Below, in pieces: positions 37,557-45,770 of a DNA stretch of 64,000 bases; position 1 is the first letter of the stretch, and the number at the start of each line of letters is the position of its first letter. Position numbers and translations under genes: made by a program. The stretch comes from Flavobacterium taihuense (GTDB lineage: Bacteria > Bacteroidota > Bacteroidia > Flavobacteriales > Flavobacteriaceae), in contig NZ_JAHWYN010000008.1 in NCBI RefSeq assembly GCF_019351435.1, forward strand, positions 109,529 through 173,528, read 5' to 3'. A model generated the notes under the pieces. It did no database searches. It was not told the origin of the DNA and saw nothing but the letters and a program-made list of their open reading frames with translations.

Positions 37557-38360
37557 ATGGCAAGACAAAAAGGGCATATAAAATATGTCGGAACATTGGG
37601 CGAAGTGAGACACTTCAAAATTAAAGGTAACGAAGGTTATTTTGCAGGTTTAAAAGGTGGACCAACTGCTGAACAAGTGAAAAACGATCCTGGTTTTATT
37701 CGTACTCGTGAAAATATGAGTGAATTTACTGCTTGTGCAAACGCAGGTAAATCTTTAAGAGTTGGTTTGTCAGCTTTAATGAAACAAATGTCCGATAGTC
37801 AACTAACAGGAAGGCTAACCGCGATTATGAAAAAAATCAATATTGAAGATGGTTCTGAAGCGAGAGGACAAAGAGCCGTTTTGGTTTCACAACAACCACA
37901 ATATTTAAAAGGTTTGGATTTCAATCGCAACATTTCTTTTAATGGTGTTTTCAGAGCTCCATTCACATTAACTGCTACGGTTGACAGAAACGAGAGTACA
38001 TTAAGTATTCCAGAGTTTAATCCGCTTAATTTTTTAAACATTCCATCAGGAGCAACTCACTTTAGATTTATCAATGCTATATCTGTTGTTTCAGACACTG
38101 TTTTTAATCCAATTACTGGAGCATACGAACCTGCCGAGCCTACTCTAAATGAAATGTCAAACATTGCATATTCAGATTATACTCCGGTAGATGTTATAAC
38201 CCCATTAATTGACATTACTGCTTCCTTACCAGGTGCGCCAACAATGACGATAAATGTTGCTGTTTTGGGTAGTATTGGAATAGAATTTTATCAAATGGTA
38301 GGATCTAATTATTACTTGTTCAATGCCGGTAATGCTTTAAAAATCCAAGAGACTTTCTAA
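37557..38360 (+). CDS. Conserved Bacteroidota protein of unknown function (MARQKG N-terminus)
   Basis: 267 residues. The start MARQKGHIKYVGTLGEVRHF and the block DPGFIRTRENMSEFTACANAGKSLRVG resemble a family I have seen repeatedly in Bacteroidota genomes, with no assigned role. The first 120 residues are basic; the rest is beta-rich and hydrophobic with no membrane helix or signal peptide. It is the only plus-strand gene in the island, divergent from the SNase-like gene, and has its own terminator. Possible roles in DNA binding or as a phage-like structural protein are guesses. Confidence 0.75.
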   Translation: MARQKGHIKYVGTLGEVRHFKIKGNEGYFAGLKGGPTAEQVKNDPGFIRTRENMSEFTACANAGKSLRVGLSALMKQMSDSQLTGRLTAIMKKINIEDGSEARGQRAVLVSQQPQYLKGLDFNRNISFNGVFRAPFTLTATVDRNESTLSIPEFNPLNFLNIPSGATHFRFINAISVVSDTVFNPITGAYEPAEPTLNEMSNIAYSDYTPVDVITPLIDITASLPGAPTMTINVAVLGSIGIEFYQMVGSNYYLFNAGNALKIQETF

Positions 38361-38408
38361 AAAAACCATCAGTTTTGCAAGACTGCAAAGTTTGCAATGT
38401 TGCAAATG

Positions 38409-38436
38409 AAGCCCTTTCTAATGAGAGGGCTTTTTT
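38409..38436 (+). terminator. Terminator of the MARQKG-family gene
   Basis: AAGCCCTTTC / GAGAGGGCTT stem (one G.U), TAAT loop, then a six-base T-run, 48 bases after the stop. Confidence 0.88.
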
Positions 38437-38614
38437 ATTTTACACTTATTTGTCTATAATGTGCAATCATATGGGGCTTATAGTGCTTTTAAGGATAGAA
38501 TAAACATCAAAAAAATGCAAATTAATAAGCGTCAGTTTAACGAGAGAAAAATCCAAGAAAGCCCTAATCATCAAATTTGGGAGAGGTCAATCGGATAAGG
38601 GGAAATCAGCGCTG

Positions 38615-38685
38615 TTTTTTTTGAGAGAATGCTTATCGGGAACTTTCTTTTGGAGTCGGATGTTGTGGCATTCTTTCAAAAAAAA
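38615..38685 (+). repeat. Structured region hairpin A
   Basis: 18-bp stem: 38615-38632 (T8 then GAGAGAATGC) with 38668-38685 (GCATTCTTTC then A8). The only non-Watson-Crick position is G.U when read as plus-strand RNA. Confidence 0.8.
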
Positions 38686-38758
38686 TTGCATCCATAGGGG
38701 TTTGGGGAAATGGAAGATTGCCCCAACTGAACTTACCTAGTGCGGTGGCAGTAGCGAA

Positions 38759-38832
38759 ACAAGGGTATTTTTATTTGCTTTCGTGAACTTCATTTTTAGC
38801 AGAGGGTTTCTTGCAAATAAAAATACTCTTGT
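38759..38832 (+). repeat. Structured region hairpin B
   Basis: Core arms 38761-38778 (AAGGGTATTTTTATTTGC) and 38813-38830 (GCAAATAAAAATACTCTT), extended by two outer pairs to about 20 bp. One position is a G.U on the plus strand. Confidence 0.8.
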
Positions 38833-38840
38833 GGGGAATT

Positions 38841-38937
38841 TTGTTTTTTGAGGATGCCTGAAAATGTGTTCAGAAATCAGGTGTTAGTATTCAGTAGAAA
38901 ATTTGTTGTGAGACGTTGTGGCATCTTCAAAAAACAA
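38841..38937 (+). repeat. Structured region hairpin C
   Basis: Arms 38843-38858 (GTTTTTTGAGGATGCC) and 38920-38935 (GGCATCTTCAAAAAAC) plus two outer pairs, with one plus-strand G.U. Its right arm with the preceding GTTGTG resembles that of hairpin A, so A and C look like related units. Confidence 0.8.
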
Positions 38938-38984
38938 TGCAAATACTATCCTATTCAGGGCGGGCGCGTTGGGGCGGGGCTATT

Positions 38985-39056
38985 TTACATAATAAGCTTA
39001 TGGTTTCGGTGTGGCTGGTGTTCAGCCATACTGAACCATAATGGCTTATTATGTAA
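38985..39056 (+). repeat. Structured region hairpin D, about 32 bp stem
   Basis: Left arm 38985-39017 (begins TTACATAATAAGC, ends GTGGCTG) pairs with 39023-39056 (begins CAGCCATAC, ends GCTTATTATGTAA) around a 5-base loop. There is a one-base bulge on one side and a two-base bulge on the other, and two plus-strand G.U pairs. Confidence 0.85.
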
Positions 39057-39071
39057 CATAGCTTGGGGGTG

Positions 39072-39170
39072 GTTTTGGGCTTTCGAGGGTTGGGAGTAGC
39101 TTATTGCAGTTGTGAAGTTTACGGAGCAAGCTGCAATGTGCTACAGGAGCGTTGGCAGAAGCCCAAAAAC
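39072..39170 (+). repeat. Structured region nested stem E
   Basis: Inner stem GTAGCTTATTGCAGTT (39096-39111) with the segment ending GCAATGTGCTAC (39129-39144), enclosed by an outer stem GTTTTGGGCTTT (39072-39083) with GAAGCCCAAAAAC (39158-39170). This nesting is what a folded RNA looks like rather than a simple palindrome. Confidence 0.6.
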
Positions 39171-39465
39171 ACAGGAGCGTGGGGAGTGCGTTGGCTGGGT
39201 GGGCGCAAAAAGGTCAGCGATAGCGTTCCTATTTCTTTTTAGTGTTCTTGCTTTTAAATAATGTTTTCTATAAAAGAAGAAATTAGAACGATAAAATAAA
39301 AACAGCCTGTTTGCTGATTAATTTCTTACAAAAATATAAAATTGAGCGAAAGGAATTATAACTTTTTATTTTATTCCGTATTATCTTTTTAAAAAATTGT
39401 ACTAGTTGCATTTGCTACTATTTGACAAGAATAATACGTTTGTACAATCGGGAAAATATTAAATC

Positions 39466-40149
39466 TTAAGTTATAGGGAACAAATTGTTTATACTTTCCT
39501 GAACAGTAGTTTTTATTTCGTCAATTTTAATTTTACTAATGGGGTATTCGTCAATGAATGCTGAACAAAGATATTCTAGTGGGGTTATTCTTTTTTTAAA
39601 AGCATTATACAATGTCCAATCTAAATCAGGATATTTTTTTTGTGCTTGTTTAATACTCCAATTATCAACCCATTCTAATAAATCAGAATCATCCCAATCC
39701 TCAAGATTTAAGTAAGAATCTTCAATATCAATTATGGTATTAGTTAATGTATTAGTACAAAAACCAACGCAAGTCCCAAATTCAGGTAAACCAATTTTAC
39801 TAATAAAATCACCTTTATCTGTATATGAGGAACCGTCAGCAATATAGCTATATGTTATATTACTGTTTTTGCAAATACGATTACAGTATTGCAAAATAGA
39901 ACCTACTTCATCTTCACTACTACTCAAAGCATCTATAATCTTGTACACATACCAACCATCTTCATTAAAATCTGCAATAACTTCTGGTTTTGTAGCACCA
40001 GGAAAATGATGTAAAAAATTTCTATCTTGATATCTAATTAAAATAGCTGCGTGTGTGGGTATATTATCCTCTATTTTAGTTGCAATCGAAACAAAATTAG
40101 CAGGTAGTTTTTCATCATTAAACTTATAAAGAGTATCATTTATAATCAT
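39466..40149 (-). CDS. Uncharacterised island protein, possible permuted papain-like fold
   Basis: 227 residues, acidic, no signal peptide or membrane helix. Not recognised by name. THAAILIRYQDRNFLHHF near residue 32 followed by FGTCVGFCTNTLTNTI near residue 125 has the His-then-Cys order of circularly permuted NlpC/P60-type (YiiX-like) cysteine enzymes. This is a weak structural guess, not an identification. It starts 3 bases after the stop of the 318-aa gene, so the two are almost certainly co-translated. It is last in the long minus-strand series that includes the restriction system. Confidence 0.7.
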   Translation of the reverse strand: MIINDTLYKFNDEKLPANFVSIATKIEDNIPTHAAILIRYQDRNFLHHFPGATKPEVIADFNEDGWYVYKIIDALSSSEDEVGSILQYCNRICKNSNITYSYIADGSSYTDKGDFISKIGLPEFGTCVGFCTNTLTNTIIDIEDSYLNLEDWDDSDLLEWVDNWSIKQAQKKYPDLDWTLYNAFKKRITPLEYLCSAFIDEYPISKIKIDEIKTTVQESINNLFPIT

Positions 40150-40152
40150 AAT

Positions 40153-41109
40153 TTAAATAGCTTTATTATCATTTCCTGCTTTTAATAATGTAGCAAGTGT
40201 ATTATACATAAAAGTTATTTCTTCTGATTTTTCTACTCTTTTTAAAGCCATTAAAATTGTTCTTATTATACCTCTGTCTGCTTGAGGATTATTATAAAGC
40301 CTCATTAATTTTAGAAGCTCTCCATTTGAAATATCATCATTTAAAATGCTTTCAATTTTATCGTGAATAATATCAAATCTATTTAATGTTTTATTTTTTA
40401 CGATAGTTTCATAAAGAGATTTATATTCAAGAAATTTATTCTTTTCAAGATAAACATCTATCAATTCGTGTTGTGCTTTAGAGTTTGGTCTATACTTTCG
40501 TAAAATAGATACAAATGTGTTTTCATATATAGGGCCAAATTTCTTTGCTTGTTCTTTATTACAGTCAATTAAATACTGAAAATCATTTTTATCTGCAATG
40601 TGTGCATTTACCTTAACCTTACCTCCTAAATCAAACAATTCACCTTCTACAAAGATAACATCATAAAACCAAGGGATTTCAGGTGTTTTTTTTACAGTAA
40701 ACTTTTTAGCTTTAAAAATGCTTGTGACATCTTTTTCGTTGCCGTCGTTTCTATGTATAATTGAGTAATCTAGACCGTTGGCTTTTATTTTATCTTGAAT
40801 ATTTTTAAAAATCTTTACCTTATATTCTTCAGACGAATTTCCATCAAAAATATTCTGAATATCTTCATCAACTTCTGTCTTTGTAGATGGATATGATAAT
40901 GAAGTTTCAATACAACCATTCTTTAATGATATTCTAAAATCAGAAATATCTTTTTCAGCTTTTGCAAAATCAGACAAAGAGCTAATAAAAATATTTAAAG
41001 CATCAGCAGCACCAATAGAAATATTTTCTAAAGATACTTCTTCACCATTTCTATCTTTATTGATTTTTATAATGAATTCGTTTTGCATATTGGAAAAAAG
41101 ATTTTTCAT
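40153..41109 (-). CDS. Uncharacterised island protein, partner of the 227-aa gene
   Basis: 318 residues, soluble, rich in Lys/Asp/Glu. Not recognised. An N-terminal segment (ISIGAADALNIFISSLSDFAKA then a beta region CIETSLSY) leads to a central motif FVEGELFDLGGKVKVNAHI near residue 170, then a helical C-terminal half (RPNSKAQHELIDVYLEKNKF; GELLKLMRLYNNPQADRGII). It follows hsdR by 90 bases and precedes the 227-aa gene by 3 bases. Its place in a defence island suggests an antiviral or addiction function, but nothing in the sequence proves it. Confidence 0.7.
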   Translation of the reverse strand: MKNLFSNMQNEFIIKINKDRNGEEVSLENISIGAADALNIFISSLSDFAKAEKDISDFRISLKNGCIETSLSYPSTKTEVDEDIQNIFDGNSSEEYKVKIFKNIQDKIKANGLDYSIIHRNDGNEKDVTSIFKAKKFTVKKTPEIPWFYDVIFVEGELFDLGGKVKVNAHIADKNDFQYLIDCNKEQAKKFGPIYENTFVSILRKYRPNSKAQHELIDVYLEKNKFLEYKSLYETIVKNKTLNRFDIIHDKIESILNDDISNGELLKLMRLYNNPQADRGIIRTILMALKRVEKSEEITFMYNTLATLLKAGNDNKAI

Positions 41110-41199
41110 ATAATTGTCCTCTGTAAATATAGTGAATCTACATAAATATATTACGTTTTTAAATAATTAATTATCAAGTAATTACATATAACTCCTGAT

Positions 41200-44037
41200 T
41201 TAATCATTAAAAAAAGTATCGATAAAAGTAAGGAATTTGCTTAAAATAGTATCGCCCACTTTTGCTCTTTGTAAAATAGAGGGTTGATTTTCTAATACTT
41301 CGACAACTTCTTGTTTGGTTGGGATTCTTTGGGTGAATAAATAATCTTCGGTTAGTTTTTTTAGTTTGTCGGCATTTAACTTTTCATCGGCTACGAACTG
41401 ATTGAATGCTTTCTGTTGCTCTTCTATCATAAAAGCAGTATAACCTTCTTCGACTGATGTATCTTCAAGTAGTGGTAAGTTTTCTTCAATGAAACGTTCT
41501 ATTAATTCGCGTTTGCTTCGTAGTTTGACATCACCTGCAACTAAATCTAATATTTCTTTTTGTCGGCGTTCTTTTTCTTGTGGGCTTGTTGCTTTTAGTT
41601 TGGCTAATAATCCCAAAATGTAAGTTACTGTTATATCATCACGATGAATTAATTCTAATTCAAAATCAACTTCGTTTAGAATAGAGGTTTTTTCTTTTTT
41701 ACCTTTATCGGATAACTCCAAATATTTTGATTTATAATTATCAAATTCTTGTTCTTCTAAAACAATATCATCAAAACTAAAATCGACAAAAGAAGCAATG
41801 ATGTTTTTTAATCGAATGATTTCACGAAATGCTTTTACAAATTCTAATTCTTCATCTTCGGTATATAAATCGTCAACGGATTCATAGGTTGGTGTAATTG
41901 CTATTAAATTATCGTAGGCTTCATTAATTTCTTTAACGTAGCTTTCATAGGGTTTTAAGATAATAATCTCTTTTGCTTTTTTATCCGAAAACAAAGCAAT
42001 TGCATCATCGGTAGCCTTTTTAAGATTTCTAAATACTACTATATTTCCTTGTGATTTTTTATCTCCAAGTATTCTATTGGTTCTGGAATAAGCTTGAATT
42101 AAACCGTGGTATTTTAAATTTTTATCGACAAATAAGGTGTTCAATGATTTGCTATCAAATCCTGTTAAAAACATATTGACTACAAATAAAATATCTATTT
42201 GCTTGGCACGTACTCTTTGCGCAATGTCTTTGTAATAATTGTAAAAGGATTGACTGTCTTTTGTAGTCCAATTGGATTTAAAGGTTTTATTATATTCTTC
42301 AATATAGCTTTCGAGTTTATCTCTTTTATGGTAGGCATTATAAACGTCTAGCGGTTCGGCTACTTCGTTAAAGTCTTTAGCATCATAATCATCGGTATCG
42401 CTAATCATTTCATCATTGGCACCAAAACTATAAATAGTTGCCATATTTAGATTGTGTTTTCCTTCTTGTTTTAATTTCAGAAACAAATCGTAATACTTAA
42501 TCAACATTTCTACGCTACTGACACAAAACATTGCTGTAAAAGTTTTGTTCTGTGTTTTAATGGGATGTTGTTGGATGATGTAATTGGTTATTTTTTCAAT
42601 GCGGTCTTTGCTTTCTAATAGTTCTTGGGTGTCAATTGCTTCTACCTCAATATCTATTTCGTTTTGAGAATTCTCACGCTCTTTATACTTACCCACATAT
42701 TCTACCGAGAAACGCAATACGTTTTCATCTTTAATAGCATCCGTAATCACATAACTGTGCAGTTGCTCTCCGAATAAACTAGCTGTAGTTTGGTTTTGTC
42801 TGTTTTTAGACAACGCATTTTCGACAAAAATAGGTGTACCTGTAAACCCAAACATTTGATAATTTTCAAAATATTGGGTTATTTTTTTATGGGTGTCGCC
42901 AAATTGAGAACGGTGGCATTCGTCAAAAATAAAGACAATCTTTTTGTGTTTCAAATCGTCCATTGTTTTGAGATGGTGTTCTCGTGTTATGGCATTGTAC
43001 AACTTTTGAATGGTGGTCACAATCAATTTGCTATTGGTGTCTTTGAACTGACGAACTAAATTAGTTGTATTATTAGTTGGGTCAATACAATCGGGTTTGA
43101 AGGCATTGAATTCTTTAGCAGTTTGATAATCTAAATCTTGTCTGTCAACACAAAAAACTACTTTATCTACTTTGGGTAATTGCGATAATATTTGACTGGC
43201 TTTGAACGAAGTTAATGTTTTCCCTGAACCTGTAGTATGCCAAATATATCCGTTATGATTACTGTTTTTTACCTTATCAATAATGCGTTCTACGGCGTTG
43301 AATTGGTACGGACGCAAAACCATAAGCATTTTGTCAGAATCGTGTAATACAGTGTATTTAGTAATCATTTTAGACAAATGACATTTCTCCAAAAAAGTAT
43401 TCGCAAAATCTTCTAGTTTAGAAATCCGTTTGTTGTTTTCGTCAGTCCAATAAAAGGTTTGTTTGAAATCGGGTTTTTTGTTCCCGAAATTGCTGAAGTA
43501 TTTGGTATTTACTCCGTTACTGATGACAAATAATTGTACATAATTAAATAAACCTGTGTTGGCTGAAAAAGAATGTTTTTGATAGCGCGTGATTTGATTG
43601 TAGGCTTCTTTTAATTCCAATCCTGTTTTCTTCAATTCGATTTGAACCAAGGGCAAACCATTGATTAAAATCGTTACATCGTAGCGGTTTTTATACGTTC
43701 CTTCGACTGTTATTTGATTGGTAACTTGGTATTCATTTTGACACCAAAAATCCATATTTAAAAACTCTACATACACCAATTCGTTGTTTTCATTTTTGAA
43801 AGCAAACTTATCGCGAAGCAATAAAGCCTTTTCAAAAACATTATTCGATTTGGTTAAATGATTTAGTATTTGCTTAAAATCAGCATCCGAAAACACTTTT
43901 TTATTGTGTTTTTCTAATTGCTTTTTAAGATTGACTAGCAAATCATCTTCATCTTTAATAATTACTTTATCGTAACCATTGGAAGCTAATTGATTGACTA
44001 AATTTTGTTCTAAAATTAATTCGGATTGTGATGTCAT
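41200..44037 (-). CDS. hsdR: Type I restriction enzyme R subunit (HsdR)
   Basis: 945 residues. The N-terminal nuclease domain shows the PD-(D/E)xK core as YDVTILINGLPLVQIELKK. The SF2 translocase has Walker A WHTTGSGKTLTSFKAS near residue 265, DEAD-like IVFIFDECHRSQFG and FGFTGTPIF, and later motifs MFLTGFDSKSLNTLFVDKNL and QAYSRTNRI. A C-terminal helical domain contacts the methylase. It cuts unmethylated DNA after ATP-driven translocation with HsdM and HsdS. All key motifs are intact. It is separated from hsdS by three small genes, which is not the usual compact order. Confidence 0.95.
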   Translation of the reverse strand: MTSQSELILEQNLVNQLASNGYDKVIIKDEDDLLVNLKKQLEKHNKKVFSDADFKQILNHLTKSNNVFEKALLLRDKFAFKNENNELVYVEFLNMDFWCQNEYQVTNQITVEGTYKNRYDVTILINGLPLVQIELKKTGLELKEAYNQITRYQKHSFSANTGLFNYVQLFVISNGVNTKYFSNFGNKKPDFKQTFYWTDENNKRISKLEDFANTFLEKCHLSKMITKYTVLHDSDKMLMVLRPYQFNAVERIIDKVKNSNHNGYIWHTTGSGKTLTSFKASQILSQLPKVDKVVFCVDRQDLDYQTAKEFNAFKPDCIDPTNNTTNLVRQFKDTNSKLIVTTIQKLYNAITREHHLKTMDDLKHKKIVFIFDECHRSQFGDTHKKITQYFENYQMFGFTGTPIFVENALSKNRQNQTTASLFGEQLHSYVITDAIKDENVLRFSVEYVGKYKERENSQNEIDIEVEAIDTQELLESKDRIEKITNYIIQQHPIKTQNKTFTAMFCVSSVEMLIKYYDLFLKLKQEGKHNLNMATIYSFGANDEMISDTDDYDAKDFNEVAEPLDVYNAYHKRDKLESYIEEYNKTFKSNWTTKDSQSFYNYYKDIAQRVRAKQIDILFVVNMFLTGFDSKSLNTLFVDKNLKYHGLIQAYSRTNRILGDKKSQGNIVVFRNLKKATDDAIALFSDKKAKEIIILKPYESYVKEINEAYDNLIAITPTYESVDDLYTEDEELEFVKAFREIIRLKNIIASFVDFSFDDIVLEEQEFDNYKSKYLELSDKGKKEKTSILNEVDFELELIHRDDITVTYILGLLAKLKATSPQEKERRQKEILDLVAGDVKLRSKRELIERFIEENLPLLEDTSVEEGYTAFMIEEQQKAFNQFVADEKLNADKLKKLTEDYLFTQRIPTKQEVVEVLENQPSILQRAKVGDTILSKFLTFIDTFFND

Positions 44038-44177
44038 TTATAAAAAATGTTAATAACTTCGTTAATATGTTTAAAACTATGACTTTATTTTTATATATTT
44101 GCACTGTTCATTCTACCACACTAGGAGAATTGAATTACGAAATCCGATACACCCCGATGTGTACCGGATTTTGCGGT

Positions 44178-44717
44178 TTAATAGACTTCTTCCAACCGTC
44201 TTTTATACAAACTTTTAACTGCATTTGGCCCACCGTATTTTTTTTCTAAATAATATGCAGTAATTAAATAATAGTCCAATCCACTTCTTTGGGGTTCTAA
44301 AACAACTAAGTAATTTTCAGTTACATTATGAATAAATGTACGTGTTACGTCTTTATTCTTTATTCTCACAATACTACTAAACAACCTGATTTCATCATTT
44401 ACATTTTCTTTGATGTGTGGTAATATCCAATGAATTCTTTTTGATCTTTCAAAATCAAAATCATCTCTTTTTTTGACCACCACACCCCTATAATCTTTCT
44501 CTTCAGAAGTTCTATGAGTTAAATGTTTAAAAAGCGATTCTACATCATAAACATCTTCTTTTTTAAGTGGTCTTATAATCTTCTGCTTAAATGTAAAATT
44601 TAAATTATCAGCTATGTCTCGATCAAAAATACTTCTTATAGAAATTGTCCTGTCTCCTACGCTAAAGTGATTTATTTCAAGTAAATCATTATATTTTTTA
44701 GTATAATTAATTGCCAT
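44178..44717 (-). CDS. Uncharacterised protein, possible BECR-fold ribonuclease
   Basis: 179 residues, basic. The C-terminal block TFIHNVTENYLVVLEPQRSGLDYYLITAYYLEKKYGGPNAVKSLYKRR resembles the core of Barnase/EndoU/ColicinE5-D/RelE-type (BECR) nucleases, where V-L-x-P(R), Y-L-x-T-A-Y-Y and basic residues recur; the block spans two segments either side of YYLITAYYL. This is pattern recognition, not a confirmed match. It overlaps the end of the DUF3800 gene by 11 bases, so translation is coupled, and it precedes hsdR. The N-terminal 100 residues are unknown. Confidence 0.65.
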   Translation of the reverse strand: MAINYTKKYNDLLEINHFSVGDRTISIRSIFDRDIADNLNFTFKQKIIRPLKKEDVYDVESLFKHLTHRTSEEKDYRGVVVKKRDDFDFERSKRIHWILPHIKENVNDEIRLFSSIVRIKNKDVTRTFIHNVTENYLVVLEPQRSGLDYYLITAYYLEKKYGGPNAVKSLYKRRLEEVY

Positions 44718-45396
44718 TTTTTAAATCTATAAAGAAAAGATTAAACTTATTTTCTGACTTACTTGTCTTTTCTGTTAAAGGTTTGCCACAAAAATTTTCA
44801 ATTTTTGCTATAATATTATTTTTAGCGGTTACCCGATTTAATCCTCGTAATTTATAATTTATTGCTCCCATCAACACATCTGTTAATTGCATTAATTCGC
44901 TTTCATGAGAACGGATAATTTGAAGATTCCTAATGTTTTGATAATCTCTCTCTAGATAAAGCTTTAAGTTTTTAGCTTTTTTATACGAATAAGTATCCTT
45001 TACATCTAGATAAATATTATAATTTATATCATGAAAGATTTTTTTATTTAATAATTGATAATACATTTTGTCATAAAAATCATCATGACTCTGCTTGTAA
45101 TACTTATGATTTAACTGTGATTTATCGATAACAATAGCCCTAAAATTTAGAGAGTCATTACTAAAAAAATAATCAATCAATTTATTATAAAATGGGTATT
45201 GTGATTTTGATATAGAACTCCATTTCATTTCGCCACGATAAAAATGCTCCATTTTCATTTTGCGGATATTTTTATTGTGCATTTTCAACAAATGGTAAGG
45301 CGTACTTACATAAGCTAATATCATATAAGGTTGCCCATCATTTTCAATATGTGTACTTTCGTCACAATAAATATTACATGTTTTCTTTACTTCCAT
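44707..45396 (-). CDS. DUF3800 family protein
   Basis: 229 residues matching DUF3800: IYCDESTH (Asp12, Glu13) at the N-terminus, GEMKWSSISKSQYPFYNKLIDYFF, a strand with Asp (FRAIVIDKSQ), NIYLDVKDT, and the C-terminal ESELMQLTDVLMGAINYKL with the last conserved Asp. The acidic residues fit a proposed RNase H-like active site. DUF3800 genes are frequent in defence islands and mobile elements, with no settled function. It overlaps a possible BECR nuclease gene by 11 bases and sits inside the hsd cluster. Confidence 0.85.
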   Translation of the reverse strand: MEVKKTCNIYCDESTHIENDGQPYMILAYVSTPYHLLKMHNKNIRKMKMEHFYRGEMKWSSISKSQYPFYNKLIDYFFSNDSLNFRAIVIDKSQLNHKYYKQSHDDFYDKMYYQLLNKKIFHDINYNIYLDVKDTYSYKKAKNLKLYLERDYQNIRNLQIIRSHESELMQLTDVLMGAINYKLRGLNRVTAKNNIIAKIENFCGKPLTEKTSKSENKFNLFFIDLKNGN

Positions 45397-45475
45397 ATTT
45401 CTAAATAAATGGTTGTTACATCAATTTTCTTTTGCTTAATCGATTTTAAACAATAAAGGCTATCTATATTTATAC

Positions 45476-45769
45476 TCATTTTTTATCAACTTCTATGTTA
45501 CCAAAATCATTACTATATATCGACATTGAATTTGTGGCTTTATTTAACCCTTTTATTTCAAAGATATGCTCACCAGCCGTTAAAATATAGCTATTATTAT
45601 CAATATTCTTCTCCAAGGACACATCACCGTCGTAAATTAATTTACCATCATTATGCATATTAATTGAACATTTTAAATCTGTTGAATTTTTATCTTGTGG
45701 ATAAAATGAATATACTATAAATTCATTATTATACCAATTACCTCTTAAATCGTTAGCTTCGATATTCAT
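45476..45769 (-). CDS. Small uncharacterised protein between hsdS and DUF3800
   Basis: 97 residues, predicted all-beta, slightly acidic, no signal peptide. LRGNWYNNEFIVYSFYP at the start and TAGEHIFEIKGL later look like a compact lipocalin-like or Ig-like barrel, but I recognise no family. It begins 1 base after the hsdS stop, so it is translationally coupled to hsdS. That coupling suggests a product made together with the specificity subunit. Confidence 0.65.
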   Translation of the reverse strand: MNIEANDLRGNWYNNEFIVYSFYPQDKNSTDLKCSINMHNDGKLIYDGDVSLEKNIDNNSYILTAGEHIFEIKGLNKATNSMSIYSNDFGNIEVDKK

Positions 45770-45770
45770 A

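Larger units (their letters stand above)
38361..39465. other. 1.1-kb gene-free region with structured G-rich DNA
   Basis: After the terminator at 38409 no convincing gene appears before 39466. From about 38600 to 39240 base composition changes: the plus strand becomes G-rich (for example GGGCGGGCGCGTTGGGGCGG at 38958-38977), and a chain of long hairpins follows. The plus-strand 83-codon frame at 38848-39099 spans these hairpins and is rich in Trp/Gly, so I do not count it as a gene. Possible roles: structured RNA, transfer origin, or dispersed palindromic repeats. Confidence 0.7.

Noticed and set aside
38848..39099. 83-codon plus-strand frame in the structured region
   Set aside because: It runs through hairpins C and D, has a Trp/Gly/Cys-rich product produced by G-rich DNA, and has no recognisable start context.
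38361..39465. Group II intron or retron
   Set aside because: No reverse transcriptase gene is near, and I could not identify a domain V-like hairpin or a retron msr/msd layout.
44028..44249. 73-codon plus-strand frame opposite the hsdR start region
   Set aside because: Overlaps two genes on the other strand and has no family features; only the promoter motif and hairpin inside it were kept as a finding.
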